DNA of 64,000 nucleotides, taken from NCBI GenBank assembly GCA_003671195.1, contig QWPJ01000246.1:26674-90673 (forward strand), given 5' to 3'. This stretch comes from Planctomycetota bacterium. Lineage in GTDB: Bacteria > Planctomycetota > Planctomycetia > Pirellulales > Pirellulaceae. The notes under the pieces were generated by a model. It was given only the letters and a program-made list of their open reading frames with translations. It was not told the origin of the DNA and made no database searches. This document shows positions 26,552 to 34,657 of the stretch, in pieces. Each line of letters starts with the position of its first letter. Position 1 is the stretch's first letter. A program made the translations under genes and the position numbers.

Positions 26552-27979
26552 ATGAGCGAACGACCCCCGACCCCATCCAGTCCCAGGACCATGTTCCAAA
26601 AGATCTGGGACCAGCACGTGGTCCATCACGAAACTGGAAAACAAGCTATCCTTTATATCGATCTGCACCTTGTGCACGAGGTGACCAGCGCCCAGGCTTT
26701 TGAAGGGCTTCGGCTCGCCGGACGCCAAGTTCGTCGCCCCCAGCGCACCATCGCCACTCCCGATCACAATGTCCCAACCTCCGATCGGTCCTTGCCCATC
26801 GCCGATACGATCTCGCGCCAACAAGTCGATACGCTCCGGAACAACTGCAAAGAGTTCGGAATCCGTCTCTATGACCTCAACGATCCACACCAAGGAATCG
26901 TCCATATCATCGGTCCGGAACTCGGGTACACCCAACCGGGAATGACCATCGTCTGCGGTGATTCCCACACAGCAACCCACGGCGCCTTCGGCGCTCTGGC
27001 CTTCGGAATCGGAACCAGCGAAGTCGAACACGTCCTGGCGACCCAAACGCTTCTGCAGTATCTCCCCAAAACCTACGAACTGAGAGTCGATGGACAATTG
27101 GCACCCGGAGTCACGGCCAAGGATCTGATTCTCTATCTGATTGGCAAGTTGACCACCTCGGGTGGAAACGGCTATGTGTTGGAGTACACAGGGGAGGTGA
27201 TTCGAAACCTCTCGATGGAAGAACGCATGACCGTCTGCAACATGTCGATCGAGGCCGGTGCCCGCGCCGGTATGATCGCGCCTGACCAATCGACCTTCGA
27301 CTACCTGAGAGGCCGACCCTTTGCTCCCCAAGAGTTCGATCGCGCCGTCGAACTCTGGAAAAATCTCCCCTCCGATCCCGGCGCCAAGTACGACCGCGTC
27401 GATCTGTTCCGCGGCCAAGACATCGAGCCACAGATCACCTGGGGAACCAATCCCGGCCAAGTCATCTCGGTCAATACACCGGTCCCTTCTCCAGAGGACT
27501 TCCAAGACGAAACCGAGCGCAAGTCGACGGCCAGTGCCCTGGAATACATGGGCCTCAAAGCCGGCGAGAAACTCACCAACACCCCCATCCAACGCGTCTT
27601 TATCGGATCGTGCACCAACGCCCGTATCGAAGACCTCCGCGCGGCGGCAAAAGTCGTCCAAGGCTACCGAGTCTCCGGACAAGTCGATGCGATGGTCGTG
27701 CCCGGCAGCGGACTGGTCAAACAGCAAGCGGAAAAAGAGGGTCTCGATCAGGTTTTCAAAGAAGCGGGCTTCGATTGGCGGCAAGCCGGTTGCAGCATGT
27801 GCTTGGCCATGAACCCAGATCGGCTCGATCCTGGGCAACGCTGCGCATCGACCTCCAACCGAAACTTCGAGGGCCGACAAGGCAAAGGGGGACGCACCCA
27901 CTTGGTCTCCCCGGCAATGGCCGCAGCGGCCGCAATCGCGGGAAAATTTATCGATATTCGCGATTGGCAATACCGCTGA
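26552..27979 (+). CDS. leuC: 3-isopropylmalate dehydratase large subunit
   Basis: 475 residues, aconitase superfamily. With LeuD it isomerises 2- to 3-isopropylmalate in leucine synthesis. Cluster ligands for the 4Fe-4S centre are in [13 protein letters not shown] and in [10 protein letters not shown]. The [20 protein letters not shown] block is the family active-site segment. I chose ATG 26552; ATG 26591 (MFQKIW) is an equally plausible start and gives the more usual N terminus. leuD follows 36 bp later. Confidence 0.95.
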   Translation: MSERPPTPSSPRTMFQKIWDQHVVHHETGKQAILYIDLHLVHEVTSAQAFEGLRLAGRQVRRPQRTIATPDHNVPTSDRSLPIADTISRQQVDTLRNNCKEFGIRLYDLNDPHQGIVHIIGPELGYTQPGMTIVCGDSHTATHGAFGALAFGIGTSEVEHVLATQTLLQYLPKTYELRVDGQLAPGVTAKDLILYLIGKLTTSGGNGYVLEYTGEVIRNLSMEERMTVCNMSIEAGARAGMIAPDQSTFDYLRGRPFAPQEFDRAVELWKNLPSDPGAKYDRVDLFRGQDIEPQITWGTNPGQVISVNTPVPSPEDFQDETERKSTASALEYMGLKAGEKLTNTPIQRVFIGSCTNARIEDLRAAAKVVQGYRVSGQVDAMVVPGSGLVKQQAEKEGLDQVFKEAGFDWRQAGCSMCLAMNPDRLDPGQRCASTSNRNFEGRQGKGGRTHLVSPAMAAAAAIAGKFIDIRDWQYR

Positions 27980-28015
27980 TCGATCCACCAAAACACTCAC
28001 CAAAATTTCAAGACC

Positions 28016-28600
28016 ATGAAACCATTCACCAAACTCAACGGCGTGGCGGCCGCCATGGACCGCGCCAATGTCGATACCGACCAAATCATTCCCAAACAAT
28101 TTCTCAAACGGATCGAGCGATCGGGTTTCGGCCAATTCCTCTTCTTCGACTGGCGATTCCTGGAAAATGGTCAACCCAACCCGAACTTCGAACTGAACCT
28201 CCCTCGCAACGCACAAGCCTCGATCCTGCTGGCCCGGCGAAATTTCGGTAGCGGCTCTTCGCGGGAACACGCCGTCTGGGCCATCGAAGACTTCGGAATT
28301 CGAGCCGTCATCGCCCCCTCGTTTGCCGATATCTTCTACAACAACTGCTTCAAAAACGGAGTCCTGCCAATCGCATTGTCCGAAGAGCTCGTCGAGGACC
28401 TCTTCGCCCGCTTCGAATCCCACGCGCCTTATCGTCTAACCGTCGATCTAGAACAGAATCGGGTTTTTGACGATCACGGATTCTCAGCCGATTTCGAAGT
28501 CGAACCCTTCCGCCGACATTGCTTGCTCCACGGACTGGACGATATCGGATTGACCTTGGAACACGAGTCGAAAATCACCGAATACGAACGACGGCTTTAG
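28016..28600 (+). CDS. leuD: 3-isopropylmalate dehydratase small subunit
   Basis: 194 residues, the swivelling small domain partner of LeuC. Typical motifs: DRANVDTDQIIPKQFLKRI near the N terminus and NFGSGSSREHAVWAI, followed by IAPSFADIFYNNCFKNGVLP. It forms an operon with leuC. Its stop codon lies inside a 7-bp tandem repeat. Confidence 0.95.
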   Translation: MKPFTKLNGVAAAMDRANVDTDQIIPKQFLKRIERSGFGQFLFFDWRFLENGQPNPNFELNLPRNAQASILLARRNFGSGSSREHAVWAIEDFGIRAVIAPSFADIFYNNCFKNGVLPIALSEELVEDLFARFESHAPYRLTVDLEQNRVFDDHGFSADFEVEPFRRHCLLHGLDDIGLTLEHESKITEYERRL

Positions 28601-28615
28601 GTTTTAGGTTTTAGG
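28595..28615 (+). repeat. 7-bp tandem repeat across the leuD stop codon
   Basis: CTTTAGG then TTTTAGG twice. The first unit holds the TAG stop of leuD (28598-28600). Confidence 0.85.
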
Positions 28616-28710
28616 CCTCCCGCGGAATTTGTGGGCGAAAAAGGCTAAGAGCCCTCAACGGCAGCGTTTTGGTCGATCAACGATCCGCATCGCCGCAGTT
28701 CAAACAGCCA

Positions 28711-28778
28711 TCGAGTACGAGTACCGTCCGCCACGGCGGACTGAGTACCGCTTCGCTGAGTACGAGTACGAGTACGAC
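28711..28778. repeat. GAGTAC-rich repeat cluster with a perfect hairpin
   Basis: Between convergent leuD and the TroA-like gene. GAGTAC recurs about six times, flanking a perfect hairpin GTCCGCC-AC-GGCGGAC at 28726-28741. No poly-T follows. It may act as a shared 3' end or be a dispersed repeat of this genome. Confidence 0.5.
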
Positions 28779-28813
28779 AAAATCCGATGCAAGGCGCCAA
28801 TAGGTTGGTTGCC

Positions 28814-29791
28814 TCATCGCGTTGCACGGCCACCCGAGAGCGCCTCGGCGACCGCGTCGAAATTGTGCTTCATCATGCCGATGTAAGTCTCGGCTCCCGA
28901 GCCGACAGGCCCGAGCGCATCGGAGTAAAGTTCTTTACCGACACGCAGCTCGATTCGGCGGCTTGCGGCCCCCTCGATCACCGCATCGATCATCTTTCCC
29001 GCTACACTCGATTCCTTAAAGACCGCCGGTACCGAATTCTCGCGGATCAATTCGATCAACTCAGGGATCCGCTGAAGCCCTGCCTCCGAAGCCGTCGAGA
29101 TCCCTTGGACCCCCTCGACCCTCAACCCATAGCGCCGCCCAAAGTACTGGAAAGCATCGTGCGAAGAAATCAAGATCCTCTGCGGCTTGGGAATCCTCCC
29201 GATGGCCTCTTTCCCATAACGATCAAGTGCCTCGAGTTGCTCGATCAACTCCCCTGCGGCTCGATCCAACCGCTCTCGATGGTGCACGAGAACCCCCCCG
29301 AGGGTATCTCGGATGGACCCTATCGTTTTGCTCCACATCGATACGTCCATCCAAATGTGAGGATCGACCGCCTGGCTCGAGGACTCCCCGATCAGACTCG
29401 ATGGATCGAGCGCGTCGGAAAGAGCGACATGCACCCGCTGCGACTTCGAGCCAGCTCCGAGTACGTCGGACATCCGTCCCTCGAGCTTGAGACCATTGTA
29501 GAAGACGATTTTCGAGTGAACGATCGCTACGACATCATCACGGATCGGTTTGTACAAATGAGGGTCAACACCGGCCGGAATCAACTGCGTCAATTGCACC
29601 GCGTCGCCTCCGATACTCCGTACCATGTCGGCGATCATCCCGGTCGTGGCCACAACCGGCAGAGCCTCTGATGGACTCGCCCCTGTGTCTCCATAGGTCG
29701 CATCGTGCGAACGCTGCCAACAGCCACCGATCAACACCCCAGGTGAGCCCAAGGCGGCAAGCTGCATCCAACGCCGACGGTTTGTGTTCAT
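28814..29791 (-). CDS. TroA-like metal-binding lipoprotein of an ABC importer
   Basis: 325 residues. Lipoprotein signal with lipobox LIGGC (C24). Cluster A-I solute-binding fold: ligands H78 (VDPHLY), H145 (VDPHIW), H211 (SSHDAFQYFG) and D291 (LYSDALG). The His-His-His-Asp set matches TroA (Zn/Mn) rather than the Mn-type set with Glu as third ligand. It would bind Zn2+ or Mn2+ outside the cytoplasmic membrane and hand it to a permease, but no permease or ATPase gene is adjacent, so it is an orphan in this window. Confidence 0.88.
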   Translation of the reverse strand: MNTNRRRWMQLAALGSPGVLIGGCWQRSHDATYGDTGASPSEALPVVATTGMIADMVRSIGGDAVQLTQLIPAGVDPHLYKPIRDDVVAIVHSKIVFYNGLKLEGRMSDVLGAGSKSQRVHVALSDALDPSSLIGESSSQAVDPHIWMDVSMWSKTIGSIRDTLGGVLVHHRERLDRAAGELIEQLEALDRYGKEAIGRIPKPQRILISSHDAFQYFGRRYGLRVEGVQGISTASEAGLQRIPELIELIRENSVPAVFKESSVAGKMIDAVIEGAASRRIELRVGKELYSDALGPVGSGAETYIGMMKHNFDAVAEALSGGRATR

Positions 29792-29840
29792 TCAGGTCAC
29801 AGACTCTCGATGAAGTTCAACAAGCCTAGATTCAATAAGT

Positions 29841-30596
29841 CTAAATCAAATGCGCTAGATCGCTCAGCCCCAATGGTTCTTTGGATGCGAAAGCTTCCCC
29901 GTAGCGAACTCCGATGGACATTCCCCAAGTCGCAGCCTGCTCGCGCAAGAGCTCGATGACGGGTGGATCAAGGTGCTCTTTGCCCTCGTAGAACTGGCTG
30001 CGATAAGCCATGATCGCGTCGGCTTTGACTTGCCAATGCGAACTGATGTCCATGATAAAAGCCGGTTGAGGGATATGCTTCAAATGGATGCAGTAGTAGT
30101 AATAAATGCGCGAAGGATGAAACGGTTTCCCTGGCAAATCGCATTTGGTCAGTTTGCTCCAGAACCTAGCCGCCTCGACCAACTCGGTCGCTGCAAGATG
30201 ATCCGGATGCGCATCGAGCCAATAAGGTGCAAAAATCCAACGAGCGCGCGTCAAACGAAACAAACCGGCAATCTTCGCCCGATTCACAAGCGTCGGTTCG
30301 AGGAACCGATTCGCAAGCCCTAGGTTGTAACGCCAAGTGACTCGCAGAATCTCCGTTGCCGAATTGGTTTCCGCTTGGCGTTTTTCTTCCGTGCCATAAG
30401 GAGTCGGTTCACCGGTGGTCAAATCGAGAATCCCAACTCGCACGTTTTGCTCGAGCAGTTTGGCGATCGTCCCTCCCATCCCTAACTCGGCATCGTCTGG
30501 ATGCGGTGCGACCACAAGAATGTCCAAAGGCTTCTCGAGTGGCGGTAAATTCGGGTAATCCTGGTGCATCGATCCGAGCATGGCAAGATGGCTCAC
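29841..30596 (-). CDS. bshB1: PIG-L family deacetylase, BshB1 type
   Basis: 251 residues. Zn2+ ligands are in [12 protein letters not shown] (His, Asp) and DAHPDH. The long C-terminal features YYYYCIH and AYRSQF agree with BshB1, which removes the acetyl group from GlcNAc-malate in bacillithiol synthesis. Its start overlaps coaB by 4 bp on the same strand, placing thiol synthesis beside coenzyme A synthesis. bshA and bshC are not in the window, so bacillithiol production is inferred. A later start (MHQDYP, residue 10) is possible. Confidence 0.8.
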   Translation of the reverse strand: MSHLAMLGSMHQDYPNLPPLEKPLDILVVAPHPDDAELGMGGTIAKLLEQNVRVGILDLTTGEPTPYGTEEKRQAETNSATEILRVTWRYNLGLANRFLEPTLVNRAKIAGLFRLTRARWIFAPYWLDAHPDHLAATELVEAARFWSKLTKCDLPGKPFHPSRIYYYYCIHLKHIPQPAFIMDISSHWQVKADAIMAYRSQFYEGKEHLDPPVIELLREQAATWGMSIGVRYGEAFASKEPLGLSDLAHLI

Positions 30597-31237
30597 GAAT
30601 GGACGGTAGGTGCGATCAAGTGCTTATCGATAAGCCTGAGGATTCCAGCCGCAACAAGCGACTTCGGGCCATGGAGCTGATCCAAAATCGTTCCGCCGCG
30701 CAAGATCACCTCGACGCTGTTGTCTTCCGAATTCATCGCCTGGGCACTGTTCGAAATGATCATATCGCAGGATTTGCGACTAAGCTTGACGATGGCTCGA
30801 AATCGAATGTCTTGGGTCTCCAATGCAAATGCGACAACCCACTGCTTGGAAAGCTTGTTGGCCGCCAGTGTCGCTACAATGTCAGGCGTTTCCTTCAAAT
30901 GAAGCGTCAAATCGTTTCCGTTCTTCTGTAGCTTGCTCGTCTCGACATGCTCTGGCATGTAATCGCAAGGAGCAGCCGCTCCGATCAAGCCGTCCGCATT
31001 GGAAAAAGCGATCCGGGCCTCCTGGAGCATCTCTTGGGTGGTCGTAACCCAGGTCACCTTGGCCTTCGACGGATACTCCACGTTCACCGGTCCGGAAACA
31101 ACCGTGACCTCATGCCCTAGATCCAACGCGGCTTGAGCTAGTGCTGTCCCCATCCTTCCGCTCGACGCGTTGGTCAGATAACGCACCGGATCGAGATACT
31201 GCCGCGTCGGACCGGATGTGATGACGATGTGCGCCAC
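30593..31237 (-). CDS. coaB: Phosphopantothenate-cysteine ligase (stand-alone CoaB)
   Basis: 214 residues, the CoaB half only. ITSGPTRQYLDPVRYLTNAS is the conserved nucleotide-binding N terminus, GAAAPCDYMPE corresponds to the AAVADY(R/K)P block, and a Lys-rich stretch before HLKETPDIVATLA matches the substrate loop. It couples cysteine to 4'-phosphopantothenate. CoaC is a separate gene 7 bp upstream; most bacteria have a CoaBC fusion with CoaC first, and gene order here keeps that order. Confidence 0.9.
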   Translation of the reverse strand: MAHIVITSGPTRQYLDPVRYLTNASSGRMGTALAQAALDLGHEVTVVSGPVNVEYPSKAKVTWVTTTQEMLQEARIAFSNADGLIGAAAPCDYMPEHVETSKLQKNGNDLTLHLKETPDIVATLAANKLSKQWVVAFALETQDIRFRAIVKLSRKSCDMIISNSAQAMNSEDNSVEVILRGGTILDQLHGPKSLVAAGILRLIDKHLIAPTVHS

Positions 31238-31244
31238 AGTGCTC

Positions 31245-31796
31245 TTACTCCAACCAAGGCTTGCATGCTTCGAGGATCGACTCAGGCTCGCTCATCCGAC
31301 CGAATCCAATGCGGCGACAAGAAAGCCAACCGGACTCAGGTCCAACCAGATGCACGCCATCGGATCTCAACTGCTGAATGTTTCTTTGCACCGCTGGCTT
31401 GTCCCACATCGGCGCGCTCATCGCCGGTGCAAACAACACAGGGCACTCGACGTTGAGATACAAAGTCGAAAGCAGATCGTTGGCCAATCCCCAAGCGCAC
31501 GAAGCGATCATCCTTGCGGTGGCCGGGGCGATGACCAGAAGCTTGCAGTCCTGAGCCAACTCGATGTGGGGCCCAAGCGGGAATCGTGAATCAAAAGGAG
31601 CCACAACGGGCCCAGATCCGGTCAACGCGGCGAAGGTCGCCGCGCCGACAAACTCAGTGGCCTTCGGGGTCATGACGACCGACACGCGATGGCCGGATTG
31701 GACCAATCGACTCACGAGCACAGCAGATTTATAAGCCGCTATGCCACCAGAGACTCCGACAACAATCCGGTCTTTGATCCGGTCGATACTGGCCAT
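31245..31796 (-). CDS. coaC: Phosphopantothenoylcysteine decarboxylase (stand-alone CoaC)
   Basis: 183 residues, HFCD flavoprotein. The FMN-binding GVSGGIAAYK and VIAPATARMIA blocks are present, with the active-site His in GPHIELA and the substrate-clamp Cys in WLSCRRIGFGRM. The usual PxMNxxMW motif reads PAMSAPMW, with Ser for the Asn that binds the substrate carboxylate in E. coli. This position varies in some lineages, so activity is still likely. It makes 4'-phosphopantetheine for CoA. Confidence 0.88.
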   Translation of the reverse strand: MASIDRIKDRIVVGVSGGIAAYKSAVLVSRLVQSGHRVSVVMTPKATEFVGAATFAALTGSGPVVAPFDSRFPLGPHIELAQDCKLLVIAPATARMIASCAWGLANDLLSTLYLNVECPVLFAPAMSAPMWDKPAVQRNIQQLRSDGVHLVGPESGWLSCRRIGFGRMSEPESILEACKPWLE

Positions 31797-31829
31797 AATG
31801 GCTGCTCGAGTGGAACCGCTTGGCGATCT

Positions 31830-32093
31830 TTACAGATCCCCAGCGTCCAGATCCAGCAGGTCTCCTTGCTCGGTCGTCTCGCCGTAAATCTTCAATTCGC
31901 CGGTCTGCGTAAGATAAATCTTGTCTTGCAAAATTTCCTGAATGACGATTTCCATTTTGTCATCCGAGTGCATGTCGACCAGCGGACGGCCACCTCGGTT
32001 GATTTGTACCAAACGCTTTTGGATGAGCGTCGAGAGCTTGAATCGCCCCCCGACTTTGTTGACAATCGCTTCTTCTTTAAGCTCGTCGAGCAT
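31830..32093 (-). CDS. rpoZ: RNA polymerase omega subunit
   Basis: 87 residues. MLDELKEEAIVNKVGGRFKL starts the protein, followed by LIQKRLVQINRG, the omega region that contacts beta-prime. Start ATG 32093 is chosen by homology; the frame extends 32 codons upstream without conserved sequence. Its place between gmk and the coa genes is the classical gmk-rpoZ-coaBC arrangement, which supports the call. Confidence 0.88.
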   Translation of the reverse strand: MLDELKEEAIVNKVGGRFKLSTLIQKRLVQINRGGRPLVDMHSDDKMEIVIQEILQDKIYLTQTGELKIYGETTEQGDLLDLDAGDL

Positions 32094-32152
32094 CGGTACG
32101 CCTCGTGGGTAGGTTAAGTTTGACTCGGGCAAATGGTTGTTGGATTCAGGCC

Positions 32153-32746
32153 TTAAGGTTGCTTGTCGATTCGAGAATCGTACTGGCATAGCAAACGGCA
32201 GACCTGAGCGACCGCCTCATCGACTCGATCGTTGATGACGCTGTGGCGGTAATGGTGCTTAAGCCCCATTTCCTCTCTGGCAACCTGTAAGCGACGTTGG
32301 ATGGCGTCTTGAGAATCGGTTCCCCGATCCCTGAGCCGCTTTTCCAATTGGTCCATCGATCCTGGGTCGATAAAAATCGTAATTACCTCGGGATCATAGT
32401 CCAGAACGGCCAAGGCCCCTTGGACGTCAATCTCCAAGATTACCCATTTTCCGGCAGAAAGACCAGACGAAACGGCCTCTTTGAGCGTTCCGTACCAAAA
32501 TCCTCTCCCGAAAACCTCTTTGCACTCGAGAAATTCACCCCTGGACCGCTTGGCCTGAAACTCCTCAGGACTCAGAAACCAGTAGTGCTCCCCATGGACT
32601 TCCCCAGGCCGAGGGGGTCGGGTTGTGGCCGAAACGCTCACAACCAGCGGCAACGGACAAGTCTCTAGAAGCTTTGCGACAATGGTCGATTTTCCAGATC
32701 CCGATGGTCCCGAGATGATGATCAGCTTGCCGGGATCATTCGACAT
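32153..32746 (-). CDS. gmk: Guanylate kinase
   Basis: 197 residues. P-loop IISGPSGSGKST, the SATTRPPRPGEVHGEHYWF GMP-binding region and EIDVQGAL are all typical. It phosphorylates GMP to GDP. Start ATG 32746 overlaps the yicC stop by 11 bp; 36 further upstream codons in frame overlap yicC and are not conserved. Confidence 0.95.
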   Translation of the reverse strand: MSNDPGKLIIISGPSGSGKSTIVAKLLETCPLPLVVSVSATTRPPRPGEVHGEHYWFLSPEEFQAKRSRGEFLECKEVFGRGFWYGTLKEAVSSGLSAGKWVILEIDVQGALAVLDYDPEVITIFIDPGSMDQLEKRLRDRGTDSQDAIQRRLQVAREEMGLKHHYRHSVINDRVDEAVAQVCRLLCQYDSRIDKQP

Positions 32747-33647
32747 TTTGAACCAACTCCCGCATCTGTTCGATCGTTGTTTTGATCGATACGACCCCGT
32801 GCGCAATGGTCGCATCATTAGCCTTCGCTCCGATCGTATTGGCCTCGCGGGCAATCTCCTGAATCAAAAAATCCAGCCGGCGGCCCTGGGACTCCTTATC
32901 GCTCAGCGCACTGTGAAACTGCTCAAGGTGGCTGTGCAAGCGAACGATTTCCTCACGGATATCGCAGCGATCAGAGAATTGGACGACCTCCCTCAGCACA
33001 TCGATTTCGCCTACCGTCGGAATCATTTCGGCCAGAGCCGATCGGACTCGGGACTCCAATCGCTTGCGATAATCGATCAATACATTCGGGGCACGAGCCT
33101 CGATCTGGTCGCTGATAGCGCGTACCTTCGCAGCCGACTCGGTAAGCTCCTTGCCCATCTGCTCACCCTCGATCTGCCGCATGCGGTTCAGATTGTCAAG
33201 CGCTTGGCCAATCGTCGAAAGAGTGAGTGCCGTGAGCTTCTCGGGCTCAGGACCGGGGTTCGGTAGCAAGACACCTGGAAGTTGAAGTGCCGATCCGAGT
33301 TCAACCACGATCGTATAGCCAGAGCCGTAGCCGTTGCCGACGCCGCTTCGGACTTGATCCAGATACGACTTGAGCGTCGATTCGGAAACCTTGTTCGCCA
33401 TTGCCGCTGAGCCCCCGGAGAGACGCAGCGTGACATGCACAGAACCGCGGCGAACCTTCTCGCGGACAAGTCCCTCGATCTGATTTTCCAGAAAGGCTAA
33501 CGACTCGTGGAGCTTGAAAGTCACCTTCAAAAAGCGGTTGTTGACCGACCGGACTTCCGCGTCGATCGAAAGGCCCTCTTCGATTTGCTGGGCCCTGCCA
33601 TGGCCCGTCATACTCTGCAAACCCGTCATGCTCTTCGAACCCGTCAT
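32736..33647 (-). CDS. yicC: YicC/YloC-family endoribonuclease
   Basis: About 303 residues. Family N terminus SMTGHGRA, then VRSVNNRFLKVTFKL, and the C-terminal block FLIQEIAREANTIGAKANDA that is diagnostic. E. coli YicC is an endoribonuclease acting with PNPase on small RNAs. The start region is triplicated by an 18-bp tandem repeat, giving in-frame ATGs at 33647, 33629 and 33611 and a TTG at 33656; which is used cannot be told. It is the first gene of the yicC-gmk-rpoZ-coaC-coaB-bshB1 run. Confidence 0.9.
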   Translation of the reverse strand: MTGSKSMTGLQSMTGHGRAQQIEEGLSIDAEVRSVNNRFLKVTFKLHESLAFLENQIEGLVREKVRRGSVHVTLRLSGGSAAMANKVSESTLKSYLDQVRSGVGNGYGSGYTIVVELGSALQLPGVLLPNPGPEPEKLTALTLSTIGQALDNLNRMRQIEGEQMGKELTESAAKVRAISDQIEARAPNVLIDYRKRLESRVRSALAEMIPTVGEIDVLREVVQFSDRCDIREEIVRLHSHLEQFHSALSDKESQGRRLDFLIQEIAREANTIGAKANDATIAHGVVSIKTTIEQMRELVQNVE

Positions 33648-33657
33648 GCTCTGCAAA
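33604..33657 (-). repeat. 18-bp tandem repeat triplicating the yicC start region
   Basis: Three units of the form CCCGTCATGCTCTGCAAA on the + strand, two with small changes. Each unit holds one ATG on the - strand in the yicC frame, coding SMTG followed by two variable residues. Confidence 0.9.
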
Positions 33658-33775
33658 CCCGGTGATGCTCGCCTGATGAATCAGCCTTTTGGCCCTTGGA
33701 TGGTGCAAATCGGACAAGCCGAAATCTGCGACCACAAAATCCGGTTGGCCAGGCCCCACAAGGCCCAAGTTGCTT

Positions 33776-34306
33776 TTAGGGGGAAGGTGGGTTCGGAGCT
33801 CCAGGCGCTGCTGGCTCGGTTGGCACTGCTGGCACAGAATCCGGTTCCACAACTGGGTTTGCCGGAGCTGGGTTTGCCGGAGCTGGGTTTGCCGGAGCTG
33901 GGTTTGCCGGTGCTGGGTTTGCCGGTGCTGGGTTTGCCGGTGCTGTCGCAGGAGATACCACGGGCGGAATCGCTGGAAGCTCTGTAGTTCCGCCCATCCC
34001 GACACCGGTGCTCATGCTTGTGGTCGCAGAAGTGTCGGCTTGGATGTCCAGACTATCCTCTTTGTACCAGCGTGCAGCCAGTGCCGAGAAGAAGATCCAC
34101 AGCAAGACCAAGACCGCAGTGATGCGGGTGAAGATATCGCCAGCTTTGACCCCGAAGGCGCTTTGGCCACCGAGACCACCCAAGGCTCCTGTCAAACCAC
34201 CACCACGCCCGCGCTGAAGCAAAATGATGGCGATAATCAGGAACGAGAGGACAAAAAGGAGCGAACCGAAAATGTACTGGGAAAGAACCCCAAGCGGCAT
34301 GAGCAC
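33776..34306 (-). CDS. secG: Preprotein translocase subunit SecG with long Pro/Ala tail
   Basis: 176 residues. Residues 1-85 are SecG: helix 1 (LLFVLSFLIIAIILLQRG), the GGGLTGALGG loop and a second helix (ITAVLVLLWIFFSALAA). It assists SecYE in protein export. The remaining 90 residues form a low-complexity tail, including APANP repeated six times by a 15-bp DNA unit. In E. coli both SecG ends are on the outer face, so the tail would be periplasmic (inference). A GTG/ATG choice at the first residues (MLMPLG) leaves the start uncertain by two codons. Confidence 0.88.
   Translation of the reverse strand: MLMPLGVLSQYIFGSLLFVLSFLIIAIILLQRGRGGGLTGALGGLGGQSAFGVKAGDIFTRITAVLVLLWIFFSALAARWYKEDSLDIQADTSATTSMSTGVGMGGTTELPAIPPVVSPATAPANPAPANPAPANPAPANPAPANPAPANPVVEPDSVPAVPTEPAAPGAPNPPSP
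33853..33942 (-). repeat. 15-bp tandem repeat, 6 copies, in secG
   Basis: CTGGGTTTGCCGGAG or CTGGGTTTGCCGGTG six times. Codes APANP repeats in the SecG tail. The two unit types are grouped (three then three), as stepwise duplication would give. Confidence 0.9.
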
Positions 34307-34657
34307 GGCTAATAATCTCCGTTGTCGTACTAAATGGCAGGCGAGTTAGATAGGTATCTGATGCATGAATTTAGCAGATGCATGAGGTTTTGTTGAGACC
34401 AGGAAGGAACTAGTTTTGGGATTTTGTCCGGTCTGCATGTTCCGGAATGTCCCCGAAGAGCCACACGATCGCTTTCCAGAGGACATTTCAGGGTCGTTGA
34501 CACCTGCCGGTGGTTTGGTACCCTTCGACCTTGCACAGTTTACGCAAAACCCCCAATCGGCAAACTTCAACAGCGTCCCTAGGGTGGGAGTGCGGTTTGT
34601 CAGAATCGAGTCCGGGGTAGTGGTTTACCCAGTTTTTTCTCTCGGGAGGAAGTTCCT
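34307..34657. other. Divergent intergenic region between secG and the Cys-rich gene
   Basis: 351 bp, no convincing gene. A possible + strand promoter is TTGACA at 34498-34503, 16 bp spacing, TACCCT at 34520-34525. The sequence GATGCATGA occurs twice near the secG end. A strong Shine-Dalgarno (GGGAGGAAG) stands just before the ATG at 34658. Confidence 0.35.

Noticed and set aside
26492..28423. 643-codon open frame on the - strand across leuC and leuD
   Set aside because: Antisense shadow of two strongly conserved genes; the low frequency of stop codons in this frame follows from codon bias.
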